Positions 49,037-58,408 of a DNA stretch of 64,000 nucleotides are shown here, piece by piece. The number at the start of each line of letters is the position of its first letter. Positions within the stretch are counted from its first letter, which is position 1. The position numbers and the translations under genes are program-made. Location: NCBI RefSeq assembly GCF_003971065.1, contig NZ_RYDV01000005.1, positions 248,001-312,000 on the forward strand. The letters are read 5' to 3'. This DNA comes from Candidimonas sp. SYP-B2681. Its GTDB lineage: Bacteria; Pseudomonadota; Gammaproteobacteria; Burkholderiales; Burkholderiaceae_B. A model generated the notes under the pieces. That model had not been told where the DNA came from. It saw only the letters and a program-made list of their open reading frames with translations, and ran no database searches.

Positions 49037-49564
49037 TTATACGGGGGGGCGAAACGCTTTCTGTACGTTGACCAATCGCGTTCCCAGCAGGCGGTCGTGC
49101 AGGAATTGCTGGTCGCGGTCGAACCAGCTATAGATGAAGATGGTGAACGGCGCAAAAACAATAAGAAGGTCGGTTGAGCTATAGCCGGTAAGACGCGAAG
49201 CGCCCATTACCAGCAACGCCGCCAGCAATGGTATGGGCCATAGCAGCACGTAGCGGATAATGAGCGTGCCCATACCTGGCGTCCTGCCATCACGGTCTAC
49301 TAGCCGTATATTCCAGGTTTTCATAGGCAGGGTTTGTCCGCCTTTGTGCCAGCACGTAATGAAGTACACGCCGATGATGGCGAATACGATTGCCTGACGT
49401 GCATGCCGGAACATCAATGCATGGCGGCTTTGCGTCAAGGTGTCGAAAAGATAACTGGCTAGGAATATGACCCCGAACAGCAACACGGCTTCGTACATCA
49501 TGCATGCGAAGCGGCGCAGACGACTGGGACTTGCGGAAAGCGGGGTAAGGGGATCAAGAGGCAT
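49037..49564 (-). CDS. RDD family membrane protein
   Basis: A 175-residue inner-membrane protein with about three hydrophobic segments, the first carrying the RDD-like start RRFACMMYEAVLLFGVIF and the last ending in DRDQQFLHDRLLGTRLV. The family's function is unknown; transport has been proposed. It lies downstream of the small unknown protein and a terminator, so it likely has its own promoter. Confidence 0.85.
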   Translation of the reverse strand: MPLDPLTPLSASPSRLRRFACMMYEAVLLFGVIFLASYLFDTLTQSRHALMFRHARQAIVFAIIGVYFITCWHKGGQTLPMKTWNIRLVDRDGRTPGMGTLIIRYVLLWPIPLLAALLVMGASRLTGYSSTDLLIVFAPFTIFIYSWFDRDQQFLHDRLLGTRLVNVQKAFRPPV

Positions 49565-49626
49565 TGCTAAGATTATATGGCTGAGGGAAGCCCGCTATTA
49601 TCCCGCAATTACGCGACGGACAAGAA

Positions 49627-49648
49627 AAAAGCCGCAATAGCGGCTTTT
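49627..49648 (-). terminator. intrinsic terminator after the small gene
   Basis: AAAAGCCGC and GCGGCTTTT form a perfect 9-bp stem with an AATA loop; on the minus strand it is followed by six T residues. It ends the 61-residue gene. Confidence 0.9.
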
Positions 49649-49690
49649 ACGAACGAATGATCGCTTTACTGCTGAAATTTCGCGGCGAAC

Positions 49691-49876
49691 TTAGCGCGCG
49701 GATTGAGCCTTCGCGGCAGATACGGCTTTGTTACCTGAAAACAACGAAGCCACTTTAGCCGACAAGTTTTTGACAGCAGCAATGGGCTTGAAGCGGAATT
49801 GCTCTTCGATGGCTTGCATCATCAGCTGACGTTCGAGTTCGTCGGTTAAACGGGTTTCTTTGTCTACCTTGATCAT
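49691..49876 (-). CDS. small protein of unknown function
   Basis: A 61-residue basic, soluble-looking protein (MIKVDKETRLTDELERQLMM... ending in AKAQSAR). I recognise no family. It is a real gene: an AAAGG Shine-Dalgarno lies before the ATG, its own promoter (TTGCCT, 17 bp, TATAAT) lies upstream, and its own terminator follows. The lysine/alanine-rich C-terminal half with amphipathic pattern could bind nucleic acid or membranes, but this is only a guess. Confidence 0.75.
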   Translation of the reverse strand: MIKVDKETRLTDELERQLMMQAIEEQFRFKPIAAVKNLSAKVASLFSGNKAVSAAKAQSAR

Positions 49877-49924
49877 GACTTACCTTTGTACTTGGATAAA
49901 GAACGAAATGTTCGGGTTTTCCCC

Positions 49925-49953
49925 ATTATAGGGTTTACCCTAGTACAAGGCAA
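49925..49953 (-). promoter_or_regulatory. promoter of the 61-residue gene with an overlapping palindrome
   Basis: On the minus strand TTGCCT (49953-49948) and a perfect TATAAT (49930-49925) are 17 bp apart. Between them, overlapping the -10, lies TAGGGTAAACCCTA (49929-49942), a perfect 6-bp inverted repeat. A repressor could block polymerase there. Confidence 0.8.
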
Positions 49954-49965
49954 GGTTAGATTTCT

Positions 49966-51441
49966 TTACTTATTACGGTAACCGGCCTCTACCATCTCAA
50001 AGCTGAACAGGCGGCAATCCAGTGAACCGTTATACAAGGGGTAGCGCCGCAACGGTTTCAGACGTAAAGCGCGTGGCAGGTCCATGTCGCTGGAAATGAT
50101 GCTTACGTTCCAGCCACTGTAGTTTTGTTTGAGGTTTTGGGCCCATGCGCGCCAAAGTCCGGTGTCTTCCTCGCTGGGTAAACGCTCGCCATATGGCGGG
50201 TTCGTGACCAGCCAGCCGATATCCGCCGCAGGTGGCACCAGCTTGGCATCACCGACTTCGAAACGAATCGAATCTGGAGTCAACCAAGACCGTTCCAGGT
50301 TCGCCTTTGCGGCATCGATCGCGGCGGGGTCGAGGTCGTATCCCACAATCGGGCTTTCAAGTCGCGTGGCGATGTGTGAGCGGGCCTCGTCCTTGATGTC
50401 GCGCCAATGGCGCGCATCATGGTTGCGCAGCCTTTCAAAACCGAAAGGACGCCAAATGCCCGGAGGAACACCCAATGCTATCCAAGCCGCTTCTATCAGT
50501 ATTGTTCCGCTTCCGCAGAAGGGATCCATCAGCGCTTCAGCCGGATCCCAGCCTGAGAGCGCAAGAATACCCGCGGCTAGATTTTCGCGCAGTGGCGCCT
50601 CGCCCTTTGCGAGCCGCCAGCCCCGCTTGAACAGCGATTCGCCGGACGTGTCCAGATAGAGCGTAGCGCTGTCTTCGTCCAGAAATAGATGCACTCTGGC
50701 GTCGGGCCGGACGGTATCGATATCAGGGCGGGCTCCCTCGTGCTCGCGAAGGCGGTCGCAAATGCCGTCTTTGACGCGCAGATTGCAATATTGCAGGCTC
50801 TGCATGGGGCTGCGTATTGCCGAAGTGTCGACCCGTAAGGTTTGCTCGGCACCGAACCAGCGTTCCCAAGGGGTATCCATAGCGAGGTCGAGAATGTCGT
50901 CTTCATGGTATGCAGGACCATGTGCAACCTGTACCAAGACTCGCGTGGCGAGCCTGGAGTACAAGTTGGCGCGTAAGATCCCTGTCCAGTCGGTATGAAA
51001 TCGGCAGCCTGCTCGTGCGGGTTCGGCATCGTCGAAGCCCAAGGCCTGCAGTTCGGCGACGAGTGCCTCTTCCAGCCCTTGCGGACATGGGGTGAACACG
51101 GGAAAAATCTCGGCACGAGCCGACCCGTGCGAACGCGAAAGGCCCCGACGCGGTTTTTCCCGAGCGTGTTCTTGCGTAGGCTGCGGCTGCGGTGTGCCAG
51201 CCTCGGGAATGGACTCGGTGGGATGACGCTTGCGCGACGGGGCCGGCTTTTCCATGTTCGCTCGGCTAGTCACCACCGCTGCCGGCGCCTGTACATTACG
51301 CTGCTGTTCCCGCTGGCGTTCGATCTGCGCGACTTGTCGCGCTCGTCCGCCTGCGCGCTTTCGGCGTTCGCCATCGGCAGGGGTAGATGGATCGACTTTT
51401 TTCTTCAGAGTGAGCGTCTTGCCCGTTTTGGCGTCGTTCAT
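49966..51441 (-). CDS. THUMP-domain class I RNA methyltransferase (RlmL-like)
   Basis: A 491-residue protein. A basic, probably disordered N-terminal stretch covers about residues 1-110 (rich in K, R, P). A THUMP RNA-binding region follows, and then a Rossmann methyltransferase with the NPPYGERLPSEEDTG motif, typical of N2-guanine methyltransferases such as RlmL (G2445 of 23S rRNA). It is shorter than the two-domain E. coli RlmL. It is the last gene of the leuS-to-methyltransferase run. Confidence 0.88.
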   Translation of the reverse strand: MNDAKTGKTLTLKKKVDPSTPADGERRKRAGGRARQVAQIERQREQQRNVQAPAAVVTSRANMEKPAPSRKRHPTESIPEAGTPQPQPTQEHAREKPRRGLSRSHGSARAEIFPVFTPCPQGLEEALVAELQALGFDDAEPARAGCRFHTDWTGILRANLYSRLATRVLVQVAHGPAYHEDDILDLAMDTPWERWFGAEQTLRVDTSAIRSPMQSLQYCNLRVKDGICDRLREHEGARPDIDTVRPDARVHLFLDEDSATLYLDTSGESLFKRGWRLAKGEAPLRENLAAGILALSGWDPAEALMDPFCGSGTILIEAAWIALGVPPGIWRPFGFERLRNHDARHWRDIKDEARSHIATRLESPIVGYDLDPAAIDAAKANLERSWLTPDSIRFEVGDAKLVPPAADIGWLVTNPPYGERLPSEEDTGLWRAWAQNLKQNYSGWNVSIISSDMDLPRALRLKPLRRYPLYNGSLDCRLFSFEMVEAGYRNK

Positions 51442-51454
51442 GGTTCTATAGGGT

Positions 51455-51871
51455 TTAAAAGGGTTTTGCTACGACTAAGGCAATAACGATCAGCAGCAAA
51501 ATAACCGGTATTTCGTTGAACCATCGGTAGAACCGGTGGCTGTGGGTATTGGTATCGTGCTCAAATTTCTTCAGCATGCGTCCGCAGGCCAGGTGGTAAA
51601 TGATCAGCAATATCACCGCTGTCAGTTTGGCGTGCATCCAACCTGACCCCATGCCTATCCCGTAGCCCAAGAACAGCCACAATCCAAATATCAAAGCCAG
51701 TATCGCCAGAGGCAGCATGAAGCGATACAGTCGGCGCGCCATGCCAATCAGGCACGTTTTAGTGGAAGCGTCGTGCACTTGAGCAAGGTTGACGTAAATT
51801 CTGGGCAGATAGAACAAGCCTGCGAACCACGAGGTAACGAACAGGATATGGAGGGTTTTAATCCAAAGCAT
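51455..51871 (-). CDS. HemJ-like / CopD family membrane protein
   Basis: A 138-residue protein with four hydrophobic segments starting MLWIKTLHILFVTSWFAGLFYLPRIYVNLA. This is the UPF0093 (HemJ) pattern, whose members are protoporphyrinogen oxidases in heme synthesis; conserved histidine and lysine are present in LHILFVTSW and WMHAKLTAV. Heme-synthesis genes are not adjacent, so the function is by family only. It lies four bases after proA. Confidence 0.8.
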   Translation of the reverse strand: MLWIKTLHILFVTSWFAGLFYLPRIYVNLAQVHDASTKTCLIGMARRLYRFMLPLAILALIFGLWLFLGYGIGMGSGWMHAKLTAVILLIIYHLACGRMLKKFEHDTNTHSHRFYRWFNEIPVILLLIVIALVVAKPF

Positions 51872-51875
51872 AGGG

Positions 51876-53174
51876 CTATCCGCGCAATTGGCCGTCGCCG
51901 GCGAGGACCCATTTCATTGTTGTCAGGCCTTCAAGCCCGACTGGCCCGCGCGCGTGCAGGCGGTTAGTTGAAATTCCGATCTCGGCGCCGAGCCCATATT
52001 CGAAGCCGTCGGCGAAGCAGGTAGGCAGGTTCACGTATACGGAGCTGGAATCCACTTCGCGCTGGAAGCGGGTGGCTGCCTGCAAATTTTCGGTAACGAT
52101 GGATTCAGTATGTTCCGAACTGTAAAGTGCAATATGGTCCATTGCTGCGTCAAGGCTATCAACCACGCGTATTGCCAGTATCGGCGCCAGGTATTCGGTT
52201 TTCCAGTCTTCTTCGGTGGCGCAAAGCGCCTGGGGCAATATGCTTCGGGTTCTATCGCATCCTCGCAGTTCAACGCCTTTTTCGGTAAGTGTTTGGGCCA
52301 GGCGCGGCAATAATTGAGCGGCAATGCTGGCATGAACCAACAGCGTTTCCATGGCACCGCAAATGCCGTAGCGATACGTTTTGGCGTTTACCGCTATGTC
52401 GTGAGCCTTATCCAGATCGGCGGCCTCGTCGACATAGATATGGCAGTTTCCATCCAGATGCTTGATTAAAGGTACTTTGGCTTCGGCGCTTAGCCGGGCG
52501 ATAAGGCCTTTTCCGCCGCGAGGCACAATGACATCGATGAACTCGGTCATGGTAATAAGTTGGCCCACGGCGGCTCGATCGGTGGTGCCCACGACTTGCA
52601 CGGCATGAGGCGGGAGGCCGGCATCGGCCAGGCCCTGCTGGATAATCGCGCCCAATGCAATATTCGAGTGAAAAGCTTCGCTGCCGCCGCGCAAAATGGT
52701 GGCATTGCCCGATTTGAGGCACAGTGCAGCGGCATCGATCGTGACGTTGGGTCGAGATTCGTAAATAATGCCAATGACGCCCAACGGTACACGCATCTGG
52801 GACACACGCATGCCGTTAGGCCGTATCGTTATTCCGTTCTGGCTTCCGATCGGATCGGGCATATCGGCGATTTGCAATAATCCGGTTGCCATGATGTCGA
52901 TGGACTTATCGGTCAGTGTCAGCCGGTCAAGCAGAGCAGGGGCCAACTGATTGATCTGGGCTTGCGCGAGATCGCGTGCATTCTCTGCTTTTAGTTGTTC
53001 TTTTTGGTCGTGCAGACGACTGGCCATGGCCCTCAGCGCTTGCGCCTTGGCTTGACCAGAAGCGATCCGCATTTGTCTTGCGGCTAAGCGCGCCTGCTTT
53101 CCGAGAAGGTTCATATCGGAGGCATCTGGAGCGTTTTCGGCAATGGTATTGCCTGAATAATTTTGTAGTGTCAT
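51876..53174 (-). CDS. proA: gamma-glutamyl phosphate reductase
   Basis: ProA makes glutamate semialdehyde for proline synthesis. The 432-residue protein has the aldehyde-dehydrogenase-like fold, with [18 protein letters not shown] and the cysteine segment [17 protein letters not shown]. Length is normal. proB is not adjacent. It is downstream of holA by 77 bp and upstream of the HemJ-like gene by four bases. Confidence 0.95.
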   Translation of the reverse strand: MTLQNYSGNTIAENAPDASDMNLLGKQARLAARQMRIASGQAKAQALRAMASRLHDQKEQLKAENARDLAQAQINQLAPALLDRLTLTDKSIDIMATGLLQIADMPDPIGSQNGITIRPNGMRVSQMRVPLGVIGIIYESRPNVTIDAAALCLKSGNATILRGGSEAFHSNIALGAIIQQGLADAGLPPHAVQVVGTTDRAAVGQLITMTEFIDVIVPRGGKGLIARLSAEAKVPLIKHLDGNCHIYVDEAADLDKAHDIAVNAKTYRYGICGAMETLLVHASIAAQLLPRLAQTLTEKGVELRGCDRTRSILPQALCATEEDWKTEYLAPILAIRVVDSLDAAMDHIALYSSEHTESIVTENLQAATRFQREVDSSSVYVNLPTCFADGFEYGLGAEIGISTNRLHARGPVGLEGLTTMKWVLAGDGQLRG

Positions 53175-53251
53175 GGTAATGATGCAGAGTTTTGGCTTAT
53201 ACAGGAATTATCCCAGTATTCCGGGATTCCGTGGCAAGGGTTGGTGTAACG

Positions 53252-54310
53252 CTAACGGGAGGTACTTTTCGAGATGGCGATACGCAGCGCTAGCCGTCCG
53301 AGTTCTTCCCATGGGTCGGTCAGCCTACCCGGGACCTTCAGCCCTTTGATCAGCCGGTCGATATCGTGTGCATGTTGTACGGCGGCAGGCCACGTTTTTG
53401 CGGGGATGCGACTCAATGTCTGTCGCACCAAATGTTCGCGAGGCCCGAAAATTCGCTGGCGCCGCATTTCCGCCTGCAAATCCTGCCCTGCGGCCTGCGT
53501 CGCCGAAAGGCGGGCCAATACGCGGACCTCTTCGCCAATGGCCCATAGTACAAGAGGCAGTGCCTCACCCTCGGCGCGCAGGCCCGCAAGTACGGTGAGT
53601 GCCTTGGCGGCGTTGCCCGAGAGCATGGCATCGCGCAAGCCGAATACATCGTAACGAGCCACGTTGAGCACGGCTCTTTCTACATCGTTGGCGCTGATCT
53701 TGCCTTTCGGATACAGCAGCGCCAGCTTTTGCACTTCCTGGAATGCAGCGAGAAGATTCCCTTCCACTTTGTCGGCCATCCATTCCAGCGTGCCGGTGTC
53801 CAGCTGTTGTTCCTGGCGTGCCAGGCGCTGGCCAATCCACCGGGGCAGCTGTGCCCTGTCTACACTGCTTATTTCTACCCAGGTTCCCGCTTGTTCGAGA
53901 CCCTGACACCACTTCGTGTTTCGCGTGGTCTTATCCAGACGGGGCAGGGTGATGATCATCATGGTATCGGCCAGCGTTCCGTGCTGGACCATACCGGAGA
54001 GCTTAAGCAGCGTATCACCACCGAGCTTGCCGGGCTTGCCTGTAGGCACCGCCACATCGACTAGCCTGCGATCGCCAAAAAGTGAAACGTTTTGAGTCGC
54101 AGCAATGACGGCAGACCAATCGCTGCGTGCATCCAGTATCAAGCTGATGCGCTCGCCATAGCCAGCTCGTACGGCGCCAGCACGAAGGGCGTCGACCGTC
54201 TCGATGACCAAGAGCGGTTCGTCGCCCGAAACGATGTAAAGACTGTCGAGCTGCGGCGGTGTCTTGGTTAACTGCTGTGCAAGACTGTCGGAATCCAGGC
54301 GGCGTCCCAT
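53252..54310 (-). CDS. holA: DNA polymerase III delta subunit
   Basis: The clamp-loader delta subunit opens the sliding clamp. The 352-residue product has the PPQLDSLYIVSGDEPLLVIETVDALR start and the later LSGNAAKALTVLAGLRAEGEALPLVLWAIGEEVR region. The ATG at 54310 gives MGRRLDSDSLAQQL and a four-base gap from lptE. The lptE-holA pair is conserved in proteobacteria. Confidence 0.95.
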   Translation of the reverse strand: MGRRLDSDSLAQQLTKTPPQLDSLYIVSGDEPLLVIETVDALRAGAVRAGYGERISLILDARSDWSAVIAATQNVSLFGDRRLVDVAVPTGKPGKLGGDTLLKLSGMVQHGTLADTMMIITLPRLDKTTRNTKWCQGLEQAGTWVEISSVDRAQLPRWIGQRLARQEQQLDTGTLEWMADKVEGNLLAAFQEVQKLALLYPKGKISANDVERAVLNVARYDVFGLRDAMLSGNAAKALTVLAGLRAEGEALPLVLWAIGEEVRVLARLSATQAAGQDLQAEMRRQRIFGPREHLVRQTLSRIPAKTWPAAVQHAHDIDRLIKGLKVPGRLTDPWEELGRLALRIAISKSTSR

Positions 54311-54314
54311 AGCC

Positions 54315-54986
54315 CTATCGCGTGCCAGCGCCCGGGTCGATCTGCGGGATGCTCCATGGAGTTGGAACCGCGGTAGGATCAATTGGAGGCAGCGGCGCCG
54401 TACTGGCCGGAGTCTCTTCTACAGGCTGCGACCCGGCATCGGCGAAGGCATTGGCGACATCGGGCGAAGCCAGATGCCGAACTACACGATCAATCATGGA
54501 TTGTTGCATTGCCTGGAAAATAGTGGCGATTTCACCCTGCTTGGCTTGAACAATGGAGTCGTCGTATGGAATCTCCCGGACTGACCGCAAGGTCGTCGGC
54601 GGCAAGATAATGTGACCCTTGGCATCGGTAAGCTGAAATACGAATTCAAGGTTCAACTCGTATTCTTCGACGCGACCTTGTGCGTCGATGGAAAGTTCTC
54701 GCAAGAATTGATTATTGGCCAACTGGATAAGCTTGGCCTGTGCATCGGCGGCCTCTTCCACGAATCGTGTGCGGGGCGAACTAGCGATAATGGCGCGACG
54801 CATGCCCGCCCCGAAGGCGGAGTTCTGGCCGATGTTGGTGTACAGAGTGGTAAAAGGCAGGGGTGAGACGCCTTTCATTTTGAAGCCACAAGCCGCCAAT
54901 AGCAAGAAAATCGCTATGCAGGCGAGCCCGCGTAAGCAATGTTGCGTGGACAAGGTAAGCGAGGGCTTCAACGTTGGGCTTTGCAT
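54315..54986 (-). CDS. lptE: LPS-assembly lipoprotein LptE
   Basis: LptE plugs the LptD outer-membrane pore for LPS insertion. The 223-residue precursor has a signal peptide with lipobox LLLAAC near residue 37. The ATG at 54986 is chosen since the frame upstream runs into leuS and is not conserved. The C-terminal proline-rich tail (about residues 180-223) is typical of betaproteobacteria. It is seven bases after leuS. Confidence 0.9.
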   Translation of the reverse strand: MQSPTLKPSLTLSTQHCLRGLACIAIFLLLAACGFKMKGVSPLPFTTLYTNIGQNSAFGAGMRRAIIASSPRTRFVEEAADAQAKLIQLANNQFLRELSIDAQGRVEEYELNLEFVFQLTDAKGHIILPPTTLRSVREIPYDDSIVQAKQGEIATIFQAMQQSMIDRVVRHLASPDVANAFADAGSQPVEETPASTAPLPPIDPTAVPTPWSIPQIDPGAGTR

Positions 54987-54993
54987 GCCTGAA

Positions 54994-57651
54994 TTATCCG
55001 ACAATGTTAACGAGTTTACCGGGCACGACAATAACCCGTTTGGGCTGACGGCCCTCAAGATACTTATGTGTAGCGTCGTGAGCCGCCGCGAGTTGTTCGA
55101 TTTGTTCTTTCGTCGCGCCATTGGCGACCTTGATGGCACCGCGTAACTTGCCGTTGATTTGCAGAACCAGTTCGATTTCGTCAGCAATCAATGCCGCCTC
55201 ATCAACGACAGGCCACGGGGCGTCGAGCAGGTCGCCGTAGGTTCGATCAAAACCGAGATCTTGCCAGAGCTGCCAGGTAATATGAGGAACCACGGGGTAG
55301 AGAACCCGCAACAGGATGGAAATTGTCTCGGACAATGCCCGCTTGGCAACAGCAGTGTCTGGCAGTGCAGCGGATTCCAGCGTGTTAAGCATTTTCATGC
55401 TGGTGGAAACGACCGTGTTGTACTGGATGCGCTGATAATCGTAGTCGGCCAGTTTAAGCAGGTTATAGATCTCGCGGCGCAGTGTCTTGGATGCCGCGTC
55501 GGCATCCGACCAGGCGCCGTCGCCACCGGTGACGCTTTCTATGGCGCCGCGACTGTTGTAGCAAAAAGACCATAGGCGCCGCAAATAACGATGGGCGCCG
55601 TCGACACCGGAATCCGACCATTCAAGCGTCTGTTCTGGCGGACTGGCAAACATGACAAAGAGTCGGGCGGTGTCGGCGCCCATGGAATCAATCAGCGATT
55701 GCGGATCGACGCCATTGTTCTTGGACTTCGACATGGTACCCATGCCGCCGTATTCCACAGAACTGCCGTCCGAAAGGAGCCGCGCGGTGGTGATGACCCC
55801 TTTGGCGTCGTAAATATTCTCGACCTCTTCAGGCCAAAAGTATTCGACTGCACCCTGTTCGGTTTTGCGCGAATAGATGTGATTCAGCACCATGCCCTGG
55901 CAAAGGAGGCGAGTGAAGGGTTCGTCGAACTTGACAAGGCCCATGTCACGCATGACCCGCGTCCAGAATCGCGCATACAGCAAATGCAAAACAGCATGCT
56001 CGATGCCGCCGATGTACTGGTCCATAGGCATCCAGTAGTCGTTGCGTTCATCGACCATGGCAGCGTCGTTACCGGCCGACGTATAGCGCATGAAGTACCA
56101 GGACGAATCGACGAAAGTGTCCATGGTGTCTGTTTCGCGCCGAGCCGCTATGCCACATTTGGGGCAATGACATGACAGAAACGCCTCGTTCTTGGTCAGC
56201 GGATTGCCGCTGCCATCGGGAATTAGATTGTCGGGAAGTACGACAGGCAAATCTTTCTCGGGTACCGGGACGGGACCGCAATCGGGACAGTGAATAATGG
56301 GGATCGGTGTACCCCAGTAGCGCTGTCTTGATATGCCCCAGTCGCGCAGGCGCCAGGTCGTTTTTTTCTCGCCCAGGTCTTTGGCTGCCAGGTCGGCAGC
56401 TACCGCGTCAACGGCGGCCGATGGCGTCAGGCCGTCGTACTTGCCTGAGTTGATCGTGCGACCTTGTTGTTTGTCGCCATACCAATCTTGCCACTGCCGG
56501 GTGGAGTAGGTCTTTCCTTCGACGGCAATGACGTCCTGAATGGGCAGACTGTATTTAATGGCAAAGGCAAAATCACGCTCATCGTGGCCCGGCACACCCA
56601 TGACGGCACCATCGCCGTAGCTCATGAGCACATAGTTCCCGACCCAGACCGGGACAGGTTTGCCCGTGAGGGGATGTGCGACGGACAGGCCCGTAGGCAT
56701 GCCCTCTTTTTCGCGCGTAGCCAGTTCGACTTCGGTGGTTCCGCCTTGCTTGCACGACTCAATAAACGACGCCAGTGCAGGATTGCTTGCTGCCGCGTGC
56801 ATGGCCAGCGGATGTTCGGGGGCAACGGCACAGAAAGTGACGCCCATGATAGTGTCGGCGCGTGTCGTAAATACGTACATGCGGCCGTCTTGTATCAGTT
56901 TTCCGTTCTCGTCTTTGATGTCGTGGGGAAAAGCGAAGCGCACGCCTTCGCTTTTTCCGATCCAGTTTTCCTGCATCAGGCGGACCCGCTCGGGCCAGCC
57001 AGGCAAGCCGGATTTCACGTTTTCGAGCAGCTCTTCGGCGTAGTCAGTGATGCGCAAATAATAGCCGGGGATTTCCCGCTTTTCGACTGGCGCGCCCGAT
57101 CGCCAACCCCGGCCATCGATAACCTGCTCGTTGGCCAATACCGTCTGGTCGACCGGATCCCAATTGACAACTTGAGTCTTGCGGTAAGCAATGCCTTTGT
57201 CCAGCATCTTAAGAAAAAGCCATTGGTTCCACTTGTAATACTTTGGATCGCACGCGCACATTTCCCGCGACCAGTCGACTGCCAGACCCATCGCCTTCAT
57301 TTGTTTTTTCATGTAGGCGATGTTGTCGTACGTCCATTTGGCGGGAGGTACGCGGGACTTGATGGCGGCGTTTTCCGCCGGCATGCCAAAGGCATCCCAC
57401 CCCATGGGCATCAGCACGTTATAACCGCGCATCCGCAATTGGCGCGTCATCATGTCATTGATGGTGTAGTTGCGGACATGACCCATGTGCAGCTTGCCAC
57501 TTGGGTAGGGCAACATCGAACAAGCGTAGAACTTTGGCTTGGGCGAGCCATCGGCTGCCAAGGCGTTTTCTGTGACACGGTATGCGTCGCGTTCCTGCCA
57601 ATTTTGATGGGAAGCTTGCTCGACGGCGTTGGGGTTATAACGTTCCTGCAT
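54994..57651 (-). CDS. leuS: leucyl-tRNA synthetase
   Basis: An 885-residue class I synthetase. The HIGH-like motif is [15 protein letters not shown] near residue 40, and KMSKS appears as [12 protein letters not shown]. Both the editing and anticodon domains are present. The ATG at 57651 gives the [12 protein letters not shown] start; an upstream ATG at 57690 is less likely. It heads the leuS-lptE-holA run. Confidence 0.97.
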   Translation of the reverse strand: MQERYNPNAVEQASHQNWQERDAYRVTENALAADGSPKPKFYACSMLPYPSGKLHMGHVRNYTINDMMTRQLRMRGYNVLMPMGWDAFGMPAENAAIKSRVPPAKWTYDNIAYMKKQMKAMGLAVDWSREMCACDPKYYKWNQWLFLKMLDKGIAYRKTQVVNWDPVDQTVLANEQVIDGRGWRSGAPVEKREIPGYYLRITDYAEELLENVKSGLPGWPERVRLMQENWIGKSEGVRFAFPHDIKDENGKLIQDGRMYVFTTRADTIMGVTFCAVAPEHPLAMHAAASNPALASFIESCKQGGTTEVELATREKEGMPTGLSVAHPLTGKPVPVWVGNYVLMSYGDGAVMGVPGHDERDFAFAIKYSLPIQDVIAVEGKTYSTRQWQDWYGDKQQGRTINSGKYDGLTPSAAVDAVAADLAAKDLGEKKTTWRLRDWGISRQRYWGTPIPIIHCPDCGPVPVPEKDLPVVLPDNLIPDGSGNPLTKNEAFLSCHCPKCGIAARRETDTMDTFVDSSWYFMRYTSAGNDAAMVDERNDYWMPMDQYIGGIEHAVLHLLYARFWTRVMRDMGLVKFDEPFTRLLCQGMVLNHIYSRKTEQGAVEYFWPEEVENIYDAKGVITTARLLSDGSSVEYGGMGTMSKSKNNGVDPQSLIDSMGADTARLFVMFASPPEQTLEWSDSGVDGAHRYLRRLWSFCYNSRGAIESVTGGDGAWSDADAASKTLRREIYNLLKLADYDYQRIQYNTVVSTSMKMLNTLESAALPDTAVAKRALSETISILLRVLYPVVPHITWQLWQDLGFDRTYGDLLDAPWPVVDEAALIADEIELVLQINGKLRGAIKVANGATKEQIEQLAAAHDATHKYLEGRQPKRVIVVPGKLVNIVG

Positions 57652-57688
57652 AAGATCCGGTATCTGTGATTGGTTGCGCAAACCGTAC

Positions 57689-57694
57689 ATTATA
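57689..57694 (-). promoter_or_regulatory. candidate leuS -10 box
   Basis: A perfect TATAAT on the minus strand, 38 bp before the leuS ATG. The -35 is weak. Probably the promoter of the leuS operon. Confidence 0.5.
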
Positions 57695-57742
57695 GAATGC
57701 CTGATACAAAGACACTTTTTTGTGCGGAAAGTAGGGGGAAAT

Positions 57743-57769
57743 AAAAAAACCCTGCCGGAGCAGGGTTTT
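57743..57769 (-). terminator. intrinsic terminator after rpmG
   Basis: AAAACCCTGC and GCAGGGTTTT form a perfect 10-bp stem with a CGGA loop; on the minus strand a seven-base T tract follows. Confidence 0.9.
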
Positions 57770-57858
57770 CACAAGGAGCTAAATAAAATCAGCGCTTGCC
57801 AGAGATTCCGGCCGGGCCAGGCCGGTTCCGAGCACAGCGCGTGCGCGCTCTGGCCGCT

Positions 57859-58026
57859 TTATTTAAGCTTCATTTCCTTGTAGTCAACGTGCTTGCGAGC
57901 TACTGGATCAAATTTTTTGATCAGCATCTTTTCAGGCATGTTGCGTTTGTTCTTGGTGGTCGTGTAGAAGTGACCCGTGCCGGCGGTGGATTCGAGTTTG
58001 ATCTTCTCGCGTATACCTTTTGCCAT
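57859..58026 (-). CDS. rpmG: 50S ribosomal protein L33
   Basis: A 55-residue basic protein reading [20 protein letters not shown] through [11 protein letters not shown], the full L33 of the proteobacterial zinc-free type. It is located 32 bp after rpmB, as in nearly all bacteria with the rpmBG pair. An intrinsic terminator follows. Confidence 0.97.
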   Translation of the reverse strand: MAKGIREKIKLESTAGTGHFYTTTKNKRNMPEKMLIKKFDPVARKHVDYKEMKLK

Positions 58027-58058
58027 GTTTAGCTCCTTAAGATTAAATCGCGAGCGGC

Positions 58059-58295
58059 TTACGCACGCACGCCGCGGGCACGCAGGTCGGCCAGAACGGA
58101 GTCGATACCGTTCTTGTCGATAGTGCGCAGTGCGTGAGCCGAAATACGCAGGCGAACCCAGCGGTTTTCGCTCTCGACCCAGAAGCGGCGAGATTGCAGG
58201 TTAGGTAAAAAGCGACGCTTGGTTTTATTGTTCGCGTGCGAAACATTGTTGCCCACCATCGGGCCTTTGCCGGTAACTTGGCATACACGTGCCAT
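58059..58295 (-). CDS. rpmB: 50S ribosomal protein L28
   Basis: A 78-residue basic ribosomal protein starting [20 protein letters not shown], the standard form and length. It is transcribed with rpmG downstream. Confidence 0.97.
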   Translation of the reverse strand: MARVCQVTGKGPMVGNNVSHANNKTKRRFLPNLQSRRFWVESENRWVRLRISAHALRTIDKNGIDSVLADLRARGVRA

Positions 58296-58408
58296 GGTAA
58301 TACCCCTTGATAATTTGCTTGATTCGGCCCCGCAACATAAAAAAGCGGTAAAGACAATGACCGTGGATCTGTAAAGCCTGACATTCTAATACGAAATAGA
58401 CACCTAAA

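Noticed and set aside
56464-57669. A 400-residue open frame on the + strand inside leuS.
   Set aside because: It is opposite a clear leuS frame with full motifs and has no recognisable protein pattern or start site.
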